From Ancistrus triradiatus (Eukaryota; Chordata; Actinopteri; Siluriformes; Loricariidae): a stretch of 64,000 bases of DNA. The DNA lies in NCBI GenBank assembly GCA_025084515.1, contig JAJAGP010000861.1, positions 186,001 through 250,000 on the forward strand. The letters are read 5' to 3'. Below are positions 12,166 through 25,100 of the stretch, piece after piece. The notes under the pieces are model-generated. The model saw only the letters and a list, made by a program, of their open reading frames with translations, was not told the origin of the DNA and searched no databases. The position numbers and the translations under genes are program-made. Position 1 is the first letter of the stretch. Every line of letters begins with the position of its first letter.

Positions 12166-12689
12166 CAAGCCTTGTTTAAACAGTTATGAACAGATAATTA
12201 ATAATATTAAAGCAAGGCATTCTCTTTTATCCCCTGCTTACCATAGTAAGGGTGACAGTTACCTTTCCACTTTTCCTGCTGAGGGTCGTTGTTTAGGGTC
12301 TGGAGTCACACCTGGAGTTCACTGGGTACAGTCAGAGATGCACTCTAGATAGGGCTCCAGTAAATGGCATGGTTCTGTAAAGGCACCACCTGGAATTCAC
12401 ATTGCAAGTCCCATCCAGGATTCAAACACAGGCCCTGAGGAACTCTTGCTTCAAGAAACTAGCTCTTACCCCTGGGACTTTTTGTATTCATTTTTCTCTG
12501 ACAGGAATTAATCCCATCTTTTGTTGCTCAGTTCAGTTGTTCATACTGGTAGTACTGGATAAAAGACACATATATTAAAAAAAATTAACCCCATTTAAAA
12601 AAAACAGAATTGAACAGCTTACAGTGCTTGTTTGTTTATTTGGTTTATTTAACATCGCTATCAGCATCAATGGCAATTTTAACAACAGG

Positions 12690-12945
12690 CACAGGATTAC
12701 TTCAAAGCTAGTCATATGTACACTCAGATAAGGGCAATTTAGAGTAATCAGTTAACCTAATGCATGTTTTTGGACTGTGGGAGGAAACTGTAGTACCCAA
12801 AGTAAACCCATGCAGACATGGGGAAGACATGCAGAGTCCACACAGAAAGGATTCAGATCCCCACCTGGGGATCAAACCAAGGACGTTCTGGCTGTGAGGC
12901 AATGATGCTCCCCACCAAGCCACCATGTCACCCCAGCTTGTGGGA
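12690..12945 (-). repeat. Interspersed fish repeat, minus orientation
   Basis: The complement contains the gtggcttggtgg...ggtttgatccccaggtgggg...tctgtgtggactctgcatg pattern and the cctcccacagtccaaaaaca block seen in many fish genomes. Two overlapping frames (12708-13037 and 12818-13024) are shadows of this repeat. Confidence 0.6.
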
Positions 12946-13038
12946 TAAACGTATCCAAGTTTTTTGGCACTGGTATATAAACACGTTGTTGCATAGTCTA
13001 CATAGTCACTACATGGGCACCTAAACATAGTATCCATA

Positions 13039-14835
13039 CAGTGGTGCTTGAAAGTTTGTGAACCCTTAAAAATTGTCTATATTCCTAAATACGATCTAAA
13101 ACATATTTCCATTATCAAACAATTCCTAAAAGTAGATAAAGAGAAACCAGTTAAACAAATGAGACAAAAACATTACATAAGTTCACCAGACAAAAAATTT
13201 GTCACCTGTGACTGAAATGTACCTAAAGGCGTGCGATACCTCCATGAGCACGAATAAGAGCTGTGATTAGATTTTCATGGACTGGACAAGTTTCTGGATG
13301 TAGGTGATATCAGTGTTCAGCCACTCTTGCAACAAAGTATTGCACAGTTTGTCCAGGTAGCCCCACATATTTTCAAGAGGATTCTTTCAGAAATTGGTTG
13401 TGAGAGACCTGCGTTGACTACTAGAAGCAATTCTTGCTTGGAAGGTGAGAAATTTTTATTCACAAGTCATGAAACACACCAGCAGTCCCTGTAAGTCAGT
13501 TTCGTCTTTCAAATATAATTCTGACGAGAATTTCCTGGAGACTGGGATTTCTGCCACTGCTGGTAGTCCCATATGACCATACGCTTCAAAACAGCTGGAA
13601 ATTCAGCTACTTCCCTCACACTATAGCCTTTGGCACACCCAAATGCAATCACTCCTTTTGCCAATCATTAACATCTGACAACTGAATCCCGTCACACACC
13701 CCACAGGTATTTATAGCCCAATTATCCTCGTGCAAAGCCATCTGCAGAAGTCTGACATTTCTACCACCTTAAACACGACCACCAAAAAGCGACTTTTTTT
13801 CTTCTTTCTCTGTGGCAAAGTTAGGGGATCAATTACTTTCAGTATCTGGTGACAGCAATAACGGCGACTAAACATCTATGCTAATTGTTAGTCAGTTCTG
13901 CATGTTGACTTGAAGGAATTCCTCTGTATAGCACAGGTTCAGCTCTGGGATGTTGGTGGGTTTCCTCACATTAACTGCTCCCTTCAAGTCATCATGAACT
14001 TTAATATTAACCAATGCGAGACACCTATAGCTGTTTAGAAGCTGGCCTGGATTCATTTGTGACCTTGTGGACTTAAATTCTTTGCACTTGGAGTGATCTT
14101 TTTTTGATCAGCCACTCCTGGGACAGGTAGCATTGGTCTTAAATTTCCCCCATTTGTATGCAATCAGTCCAGACTCTTTAGGTTAACATTTTCAGCATGA
14201 TAAGCATCGACAATTCTTTTTGTGAGGTCCTAATAATTAAAACACCCCAAAACATCACAGAACCTCCTCCAGCTTGAACCACACCTTAGACGCATATCTC
14301 ATTGAAGGCTTCCTGAGGTCTTCGATGAACACGACGCCTTGCATAATTGACATGCAGGCAGAAATGAGATTCATCTAAAAGGATAACACCTTTCCATTCA
14401 CGAACAGTCCATTTGTTTGTTTTTTTTGCTCACTGCCTCTTGCATGCCACTCTGCTCCATATGTTTATGGTATGCAGATCCCTGTGAAGTGTTCTTTCAG
14501 AAATTGTTTGTGAAGGACCTGCTTTTACAGAACGTGTCATGATTTGCTTCCTCAAATGTGTTGTTAAGATTTCGATAGGGCCCCCTCACACCCGATTGAC
14601 GTTCCACTGATCGAAACAGCTAATTTCACCTTTAAATTACATGGTAAGTAAATCCTCCAATTCGTACTCAGGCATCATTTCCTTCAAACAGTATATGAGC
14701 AGGTGTAATATTTGTCTATTTTTTTTACATTTGGATTATCATCTAGTTTTAGGACTTCAGACTTGAAAATCTGATGTTTTATGTCATATTTATGAAGAAA
14801 TTTTAGCAAACGTAAAAGGAAACTTTATATACTGG
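13039..14835 (-). mobile_element. Old Tc1-like element (family A) with other Tc1-type material inside
   Basis: The left terminal repeat starts at 13039 after TA (cagtggtgcttgaaagtt). Transposase-complement fragments lie near 13845-14220 and the right terminal repeat region at 14570-14830. Stretches 13185-13820 and 14235-14560 do not fit family A; both contain the motif tctttcagaaattg..tgtga..gacctgc, so they appear to be pieces of another Tc1-type element. Heavily decayed. Confidence 0.65.
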
Positions 14836-15128
14836 ATCATTTCGCTCCAAAACCATGTGTGATTTTTCCCCGCTTCCTTTGGTACTGAAGGTCCACTGTT
14901 CTTTTAGGTAGGCTTTCTACCTAACTCCAAACCAAAATGCTAACATGAACCCATATACCAGTCACATGCTGATAATACAAAAAAAAAAAATGCATGGAGC
15001 TGCTCAATCAATGAGGCTTGAGATTTGGCAAACACATTTTACAGCATAACTTGCATCATACAATTTAGCAACTGAGCATTAAAGGCCTTGATCAAGGATC
15101 AAGGATTTAAACACTCAACCGTCTGTGT

Positions 15129-15313
15129 TGGGACTGTGGTGGCCTAGCGGGTAAAGTACTGGACTATGGATCAGAAGGTCCAGGGTTCAAATCCCACCTC
15201 TGCCAAGCTGCCACTGTTGGGTCCTTGAAAAAGGCCCTTAACCCACAACTGCTTGGATTATAAGACTGTATCGCTCTGGATAAGGGCGTCTGCTAAATGC
15301 TGTAAACGTAAAC
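15129..15313 (+). mobile_element. tRNA-derived SINE (copy 1)
   Basis: Head ggactgtggtggcctagcgg (box A region), box B ggttcaaatcc, then a central part and tail ctctggataagggcgtctgc..aaatgctgtaaa. It lies just past the inferred end of ywhaq, same orientation as seven other copies. Confidence 0.85.
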
Positions 15314-15429
15314 CATCTGGTCAATAATCTAGGACCCTTACCACTGAGCCACCACTGCTCACCACTCACCCTTTCAAAATTGCAACTTTACAAGACAAGA
15401 AAATGGCATTGAGAACACAGAACTGCAGA

Positions 15430-16353
15430 TATTTGGTTTATAAAATGGTCTTTTTAATTCAGGTTACATAGCTGTTACATAGGGCATTTAAACATTTTCA
15501 CAAGGCTCTTGGGGACTACAATCAACGATTAGCAGAAACACAATAGTGGTCTGAATATCTATCGACACCACTGGACAAATCAAATATCCTCAATATGTGC
15601 ACAAAGCTGCAAAAGTATTTGACCAAACCAGGGAGCAGCGTGTATGCAGTACTGGTTCCTATACCAGTGAATACTGAAGAACAGACATGCATCTTTACGT
15701 TTTTAGTCTATCGCGAGTCTTTAAGTGGCAGCTTTTCACTCAGGCATGCTTTAAAGTACCACAATGAGATAAATTTGACTAAGAGTGTCTGTGGTGTTAC
15801 TTAAGAGAAACCCTGCGTGAAAGGGTCAGTAGACAGAAACACTCGCCGGGCAGATTAACGCTTGCTGATTAGCTACTTAAGCAGCAGCATTTTATCGTGA
15901 CAGTACTGGAGTGAAGGAGTGTTCAAGCAGACACCAACATGGTCCACAAGGGGTTCAATCTTCAGCAAATGAAGAAATTCTGCCTTGCCCGAGACTGCCT
16001 TTACTTATTACTGACACGTCTAATAGAGCAGACTTGCAGAGAACAGACGCTAGTCGTGTCGGACAGCTGACGTCACGTGAGGCTAATACTTTTCTACAGC
16101 AGACACTGCACATAAAGGCAAGAGGGACGAAACCACAAAACCAAGGAATGGAGGAGTTATTTTAACTTAACATCATAACCTCAAGCCACATAGCTAAAAA
16201 AACTTGGATGATTGGAATTTCCTTAAGCATGACACATTGGTAATGATCATGAGTTTACATGGCCATAAGTGAAACAATGGAGATGTGTAAAAAGTTTTTT
16301 TTTCCTTTTTTTAATTCTTTTCTTTAATAGGTAGAGATAACACACAGGGGACA
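15430..16353 (-). other. ywhaq 3' UTR (inferred)
   Basis: About 0.9 kb following the stop codon is free of recognised transposons, unlike the flanks. The minus strand carries a variant polyadenylation signal ATTAAA (complement of tttaat near 15453), with repeats resuming left of about 15.4 kb (a SINE at 15129-15313). Another ATTAAA lies close to the stop near 16323. The end point is an inference. A CRE/E-box composite lies at 16068-16080. Confidence 0.45.
16068..16080. promoter_or_regulatory. Overlapping CRE and E-box
   Basis: TGACGTCACGTGA contains a full palindromic CRE (16068-16075) overlapping a CACGTGA E-box, inside the inferred ywhaq 3' UTR. It may be chance. Confidence 0.3.
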
Positions 16354-16404
16354 TTAGTTCTCTCCTCCCTCGCCCTCATCTGCTGCATTGTCAGAGGTCC
16401 ATAA
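16354..16404 (-). CDS. ywhaq: ywhaq last coding exon (acidic C-terminal tail)
   Basis: After a polypyrimidine acceptor (ctctttttcag) the exon reads LWTSDNAADEGEGGEN and stops with TAA at 16356-16354. LWTSD completes the RDNLT|LW pocket motif, and the acidic tail ending GGEN is typical of vertebrate 14-3-3 isoforms. It is only 51 coding bases long. It follows the previous exon in phase 0 after an intron of about 4 kb. Confidence 0.94.
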   Translation of the reverse strand, partial: LWTSDNAADEGEGGEN

Positions 16405-19007
16405 CTGAAAAAGAGGTTTCCAGATTGTTAAGATTCATAAATGCAAGTATTAATGACAATCATTATCATCAGTGCCGTATAACTGCATGCTCCAGTCAGA
16501 AAACATCTTATTTAGTAATGTTTATTTTTTGTTAAAAAGCAACATGCCCACAGTAAAATTAATAAATCTGAATTCCAAGTAAAGGCGAGAAGCAAACTCA
16601 TATTTGTGATATTTTATTGGAAACCATCTAGACAGAAAAAGGAAAGGTTTGGATATACACGTTTTCATTCATTCATTTTCTTATCTGTTTAATCCTGTAG
16701 AGGGTCGGGGGAGATCTGGTGCCTAGACGGCGGCACACGGTGCAAGACAGGAACAACCCTAGACAGGGCGCCAATCCACCATAGTGCACATACAGTGGTG
16801 CTTGAAAGTTTGTGAACCCTTTAGAATTTTCTGCATAAATATGACCCAAAGGTCTGTGGTAGCCTTGCGGTTAAGGTACTGGACTCTGAACCAGAAAGTC
16901 CAGGGTTCAAATCCCACCTCTGCCAAGCTGCCGCTGTTGGCTCCTTGAGCAAGACCCTTAACCCACAATGGCTTGGATTGTAAGACTGTATCAATTGTAA
17001 GTCGCTCTGGATAAGGGCATCTGCTAAATGCTGTAAATGTAATGTAAAACATCACCAGATTTTCACACAAGTCCTAAAAGTAGATAAAGAGAACCCAGTT
17101 AAACAAATGAGACAAACATATTACACTTGGTCATTTATTTATTGAGAAAAGGGTTCACAAACTTATGACCGCTCTAGCTGAAATCGAATCCAGGACCTTC
17201 TCGATGTGTGGCAACAGTGTTACCCACAGAGCCACTCCATCGCCCATAGCTGTTTTCATATTTGGACAAATCAGTAGTGTCAAAAATGGAATAGTCAGCA
17301 GGTTGTGTGAATGACTAGTTTTCAGGAACCTTGACTAATTATGATGGACACAATCTTGCTTACCCACGTGTCAACAGCATAACTTAAAATTTACTAGACA
17401 GAAACCAGCACACAACTGCACAAATTCAACAAGGTGCTGGACAGATTCCTCAGATCTTGGTCCAAATTGATATGATAGTGGCATGCAGATTTGTCGACTG
17501 CACATCCATGGTGCGACTCTCCCATTCCACTACATCTTCCCCATTCTGATGCTCAATCTGAACTTCTGCAGGCTGTCTTGACCATTTCTACCTCCCAAAA
17601 TACAGAGTTGCTGCCATGCGATATTTGTATTAGCGAGCAGCTGTACCTAATAAAGTAGCAGGTGAGTGTATATGACCAAAAAAATCCCCTATTGCAACAA
17701 AAATATCTTAATATATTATAATATATATATGTCTGATAATTATTTAAAAAAAGGAAAAAGAGGGGGAAAAACCCCCCCACAGATTTTAAATAGTAGCCTT
17801 TCACCTAAATCAGGGTAAGTAGTAATATCGCCAGACCAGATCCAGATAGAGTATTCATTTTTTTCAACTGACTACTTGGTATACATGAATGTTGTACTGT
17901 ATATTATCTGACTCTGCACTGAATGGCTACTTTATTAAAGACATCCATCTAGTAGCATGTTGGACTTTCTTCTTCCTCCTTGGCACTGCAGCAATTTGTC
18001 ATGCCACAGATTTCACTAGGTGTTGAAATCATTCTGCAGGAATACTGACCCATGGGGACCCATGGCTTTTTGCAGTTGGCACAAATAAAATTGAGGTGCT
18101 CTGAACAGCTGTCGTACCTCGTCCCAGAGATGCTCTAATAGGATTAAGATCCAGGGACTGTGAAGGCCCAGGAAGCAAGAAAAGCTCACTGTTTATGTTG
18201 CTGGAACCAGTCCCTGACAACATGAACCTTGTGGGCATAGTGTCCTGCTGAAAGTTTCCTTCTGTCATAGGGTAAACAGCTGCCATGAAGGGATGAACTT
18301 TGTCAGCAATGCACAGGTATCAGAGGACCCAGGGTGCACCAAGAAGACATTCTCTACAACACCATAAATCTACCTTCACCAGCCTGAAATGTTGACATCT
18401 GACAGGAAGGGTTCATTGATTCATGCTGCTTGGTCCCTCCCATCCGCATGGGTGGCAACAGAATTCTGTATTGCTCTGACCAGGCCATGTCTTTCCACTG
18501 CTCAGTGACCCAATTATTTTTATTTTTGCCCGCTGGAGTCTTGCCCTGCCGTTTTTCCCACACAGCTATGCACAAACTAGTCGTCCCCCGGTTATAACCC
18601 CTCAGTGTTAAGGAATGACGAGTTTTGCCTTCCAGACATTAGCTATACCTAGCTATAACATTGCAATACCTTTCAATCAGAACGATTCTACATCCTACTC
18701 TGACCACTTTCATTGAGGAGATGATTACTTCCCACAGGATCCCCTTCGCTGGTGCATTTCCTCAATCATACCATTCACCGTACAGACAGTTACATGAGAA
18801 AACCCCACAAGGTTTTGAATTACTGCCCGTGGCTGGTCTAGCACCGATGAGCATGCTTCATTCACAGTAACTCAGACATGTACAGTGGAGCTTTCTAAGT
18901 AGGAGAACTTGCAGTCAGTGGCTGACTAAATACTTTTTTGCCCCACTGTGTCTGTCTGTGTGTGTGTGTATATATATATATATACACCACACACATACAT
19001 ATACATA

Positions 19008-19086
<79 letters not shown>

Positions 19087-19190
19087 CACACCACACACAT
19101 ATATATATACACACACACACATATATTATATACACCACACACACATATATATATATATATACACACACACACATATATATTATATTATAT

Positions 19191-19241
<51 letters not shown>

Positions 19242-21684
19242 GCCGTATATTCTAACGCTAACATCAGTCACTGAGATGTCAGCATGTGTAGTACTTCTCG
19301 GGATGCACTTCAGGAAATGACACGATTGGGTTTCTTCAATTCATATTTTTTCATTTCCAATCTGATTCCAGTGCAGTACTGCACCGGTAACGAGACGGAT
19401 TCCGATACTTAAGGGTTTTTTTTAGTATTTAAATATCACGATTATTATTGTTATTGCTGTGCTTAGGATTACAACACGACATCTTGCTTTTTGGCGTTTT
19501 CTAGACTAGAAAAAAAAATCTCTACACAAGCGACATTTTAGTTAAACTAAGAGCGAATACCATTAGTGTCAATCTCAGCTGCAGACTGAAGTTTGCTGCA
19601 TTCTCATGGTAAAATGTGGAATGGAATATGGATCGGTAAGTGGATCGGCCCTGCCAGTCCGATATCTAACGAGTGAGTGACGTCAATATCGGACCTGATA
19701 CTGATGTAGGATCTGATCCATCTCTAAATTTTACTCTTTCCTTTTAAATTTATTCTGGATAGCCTCGCCTTCCTGAATTAGCAGGATGCAGCCGAGTGCA
19801 TGTGCTTTTATGGGACATCCAGTTTAATCACTCAGTGCTTGCCAGGGGCCCCTGTTGCAGCACTGGAGGACATCACCCTCTCTCCGTTTGATGCCCAGTG
19901 CGACTGGAAGGTACCTCCAGGACTTGAAACTGGGTCACCACTTTTTGGTGAGCTACTGAATTGCCACTGTTCCTTCCCACAGCACCATAGGGAATACATA
20001 ATTTCCATAAACAGCAACCATAAACTGCCAGTCTGCTGTCAGTAATTTAAAATATTTAAAGCCAAGAAGCTCAAAGTCTTTTTCAGCTACAATCAATTAC
20101 CAGCACTGTATTATCTTTAATATATTTGATTTTAAACAATCATCTACCTGCAGAAATTCCATTGGCAGAGCATGCAGTTAATAGGAAACATTACTCGTCA
20201 TTTCAATTGTCCCCCTTTTAGTTTCGTACCATAGCGGTAATGCTTAAACTGTAAACGTAAGTAATCAGCAGGTCAATCTATATTGGTGTACTGTTAATCA
20301 AACCTGTGTCAGCTTTGACCATTTCGGTTTCAAGCTTGTGGAATTTTCAGCTGCATGCACTGGTGTGGAACTTACTGTGAGGTTGTCTCTGAGCAGCTGC
20401 ATGATGAGTGTGCTGTCTTTGTACGAGTCTTCATTAAGCGTATCAAGCTCCGCAATGGCTTCATCGAAGGCCTGCAAGCAGAGTCGGATGCACAAATTCT
20501 CCATTAACATGATTTTATCCCAGTGAATACCTTAATCCCCTGTTAAATCATCATTAATGGAACCCAGGCATTTAAAGCTGGGTGTATACACATGTACATA
20601 TCTAGCTGAAGAAGCATCACCCACCTGCTTGGCCAGAGTACAGGCTTGCTCAGGAGAGTTGAGGATCTCGTAGTAAAAGACGGAGAAATTGAGAGCCAGA
20701 CCCAGGCGGATGGGGTGTGTGGGCTGCATCTCCTTCTTACTGATGTCAAACGCATCCTGGTAGGCACCCTGAGAGTTGGTTATTGTATCTAAATGAACAG
20801 AAAGGAAACAATGGAGAATCTTTAGTTATTAAGTGGTGAAAGAAAAAAACCATACTATATTCAGGAGAGCCATAGGATTTCCAGAACGCAGAGAACACAA
20901 ACGGATTCATGGAATTGAGGGATATAACGGACTTCAGATATGAAGACGGAAATGCACGATGATGAGGAAGTGTTAGATTTTGTGTTTTAGTGCAGTCGGT
21001 GCATCTGTAGTCTTAATTGCAAAATTCAGGGCACTACAGTGTCTAATGATTTAAGGACATTACTAAAAGGACTTAAAATCAAATAATGCAAGTTACAAAT
21101 TGAACTTATAGTTGAAAAATATGCGCCCTAAACGTTTCTTTATTTCTTTTTACAACTTATGTCATTTTTGATGTTGCTGAATGTTCTAGCGGCAATTTCT
21201 TTAAATACAAAAGGTGCCATTTTGCGATCGTTTGTTTAACTTGTAGTTACTTTATTAAGAATAACACTTTTAAAAACCTAAAAATTGGATTGGTAAAAAC
21301 TAAAATGGGGGGGGAAAAAAACCCCAACAGATTTAATAGATACTTCATGATTGGAACTGGTGTTAGCACTTGCAGAGAATACACTGCATGACTCTGAAGA
21401 ACCTTCTGTAATTACATTTGTTTGTAAAAGACGGTTTCTAAAAGAAGCACCTCATCCCATCTATGAATCCTAAATATCAGGGAACACTAACCTAACACCA
21501 AGCCCCGGTGGCTCAAAAGTAAGAGCCTGAGGTCCTGGGTTTGATCCATGTTATGGTCAGGTTGTGCTCCATACCTCCAAAGGCCCCATACCTTTCTGTA
21601 TCTGGGCTCACAATAAACTAAATCTCAGGATTGAATCACATCAGGTTAGGCATATTTTCTGATCTGAGCCATCAAGGGGTTTGA

Positions 21685-21719
<35 letters not shown>

Positions 21720-22069
21720 TTCTCTGGCAGATTGTGAGAGTCAACAATTATGTTTATTGCATTTCACATTCCTTGCAGAAAGAGTACTCGGTTACTGTGA
21801 AGACGCCTATAGTATTGTCTTGTAGCACCAGATATTTAGAGCATAATATTGCAATAGGTTGGGGGAGTGCATATATGGATTAATATATGCCTACTGCTAA
21901 TGTCTAACTTATGATTGTCCAAATAAGGGTATTATTATACTTCTATACGGAACTAAAATGGGTAGAATGTCTAAATAGCTTACACTTATCAATATCTTGT
22001 CATACCATCTCTGGCACTTAAGAGTGCCTAAGTGAAAGGAAACAGGAAGAAGGTCAGGCGCAGAGAGAC

Positions 22070-22156
<87 letters not shown>

Positions 22157-25100
22157 GAATGTGTCAGACAGATAGTTTGCCTCAAGCTGGTCAGAAGGCA
22201 AAAGGCAGCCTCAAGCCTCCGAAGTACCCCTCAGCAAAAGCTGAAATACAAATGCAATCATCTTAAATTAAGCTAAACAGACCTAAATGCCCCTTAGGCA
22301 ATCAGCCACAATTCCCATCCACTTGGCCTCTCCAAGCAGAAAAACTTTGCTATACCTTCAAGCATGCTTCACTAAAGTCTAAAATACAGGTCAACAGAGT
22401 TCTTGCTATGTTTTTTGTTCAATTCCATCTACATCGGAGTTGGTTGTTGGTCAGTTTCATTAATGTATTAATTTGGCACTGGCTATACACTATAGCTGCA
22501 CCAAATTTGCACTGCAGGAACTGCATGAGAGCTTAGAACCAATACGCTGGCTATTGTGATCACAGCCATGTTCATGTATAAATACAGGTATAATTGTGTG
22601 CATTTTAAAAAAATAACAAACAAATAAAAAAAATATAAATGTCAAATTAGGTTTCTAAGACCACCACATGAGCATGCTGCCTGGTGCACTGTTTGCAAAT
22701 GTCTGTTATAATAATAGTTAACTTATAGTTACTCAGCTTCCACTTGAAGTACACTTAGGGAGTGTTTCCTTGCCACTGTCACCCTAGGCTTGCTCAATTT
22801 GGGATTGGACGTAGTTATTAGGAGATAATCTTGTAAAGTTGCTTTGAGACAATGCTCCATTGTAAAAAGCGCTATATAAATAGATCTGACTTGACTTGAA
22901 GTAGAGTCAAGTCCCTCAGCACAGACACCATGTAACAGTTAACAACTAGCGCCTCTCCATTGCCATTTGGATAAAGCCAAAACATTGCAACACTGGCGTT
23001 CTGGCGAACATGCCAGTGTTCCTTCGTCCATTTTATTTCTACAGTAAAGTGGATACCAATTATACTAGCTATCCTAAATTTCTTATATCCCAGCATTTCT
23101 TTGGCATACTTAAAATACAGGCCATTATAAACGTTATTCTTCAAAAGTTGTATATTAGTTATCATTAGCAGGTGTCCTGTCTGTAAAGTAATAATTGCTG
23201 CAATATTTTCTAATGAATAAATTGAAAAAGCAATAAAATAGTAAAAACAGATGGTATAATCGAACCATAGACCAGAATAAGTGTAATAAAAGCTATGGTT
23301 AAATAAAGCTAAAGCGTAAATGAAAAAACAAAATGTGGCACATCAGAGGAAATAAAAGAGTAAATTTGAAAAGATATCGGCACATTTACATTAATGCAAT
23401 ATTCAATAAATATGATTACACGACCCAAGTCTATTGACCACCTGTAAGGCAGTGGAAGTAGTGCAGTAACTGCCTATTAATCATTTAATGAGGACACGGA
23501 ATTACTCTAATGGTGCTCTTTTTTCTGGCCCACCTTGCAGAGCCATTTCCTAGTGTGTACGGCCAATAGATAAATCACCATGTTTACGTGACTGTGCTGC
23601 TATTTAAAGAGTTCTGTCAGTGTACAAAGAGAAAAAAAAAAAAAAGAACACACAACTTACCCTTTTTAATCATCTCCAGAGGGCAACCTCTGCAAGAATA
23701 TCTATTAGTAGTCACCCTTCATCTTTAAATAGAAGACTTTGCTCTCGGGGCATTAAGTGGAATTCTCGATCAAATATTTGCTCAGGAGTCCTGAGGAGCC
23801 GAAAAGGGAAAAGAGCAGAACACTTTTCATTCACGCTAGATATTTCATTCACAATCACCCATATTGTATTGAACCAGAAACTTTAAAAAGGAAACGTCCT
23901 GTGAACTTGGCATCACCCAACTTTTATCCGTACTTTTACAGACATAACCTGTCCCTTCCGACTGCCATCGGACTACTGATGTTTGGAGTTGTGAATGAGA
24001 TTGTGAGATGCCATAAATTATGTTTTTGCAAGCATAACAGCTTAAATATGAAGAGATTACCGTATTTTTCGGACATAAGGCGCACTTAAAAATTCCTTCA
24101 TTTTCTCAAAATCGACAGTGCGCCTTAAAATGCGGTGCGTCTAATGTATGAATTAATTCTGGTTGTGCTTTCTGACCTAGAAAACGATTGTAGATGGTAC
24201 ACAGCATCGCTCATAAATCTGTCAAAATGTTTTAGCACGGCTCTTTGATAGGTTACGAAGCTCACGGCCACACGTAGTGCGCAGCAGCATCGACGGAGTA
24301 AGTAATACGGTATGTGCTGCAGCAATTAGGGTATGTGCATTCATTCATTTATTTTCGAAGAGGATTTCAAACTCAGCGCTATCAGTTCACGCAGTACAAC
24401 ACGGACATAGAGCAGCTGCCAGAAGAATTCAACATTAACGAATCAATGGTAGGAAGTGGAGGAAGCAAGAAGACGACCTGCGCCAGGTAAAGACAAACTG
24501 AGCTTCCGAGGGAACTTAAGAGTTTTGTTTCATTTCATGGCGTCTTATAAACCGGTGCGCTTTATGGTCCGGAAAAATACGGTCGGTTAAATATTGAAAA
24601 AGTCTATATATTAACATTTGTTTTATTTCTTTTTCCATTTGGGCAATTTTGCTACAACCATTAATTCACTTGCACCTGATATAAAATTTTATTACAAAAC
24701 AGCCTTTTCTTAAAAAGGGCCACATTTTAAATTTCAAAACACCACACTTAAGCCTGTTTCATACAACCACATAATGACATATTTACATAATACATAATAT
24801 AATTAATATAATGTTTGCATATTGGGCACAACAGTTGTTTTAAAACACACCCACAGATTTTTGTTTCCCTTTTTCGTATTGAAGTTGATGACTGGATGCC
24901 CCAAACTTTGCTTAGACTGAACATGTCACTGTACCATAAGGGTACCATGCTCAGATGTAACCACGGCAGAGCTCGCTTTCTTTTTTCAAAAACAAACACA
25001 ACACCATTTGCAGACATCCTCCCTGTTGTCAAAAACCCTGCCCCTTTCCCCAAGCTTTGAAGTCAGCAACGTTAACCTAAAATTGCTCCTCACCTTGGAA

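Noticed and set aside
18915..19264. Long frames rich in IYIYIY on both strands
   Set aside because: Translation of a TG/TA microsatellite; no protein.
20543..20767. Alternative minus-strand frame over a ywhaq exon
   Set aside because: Shadow of the real exon, which is fixed by splice sites and 14-3-3 homology.
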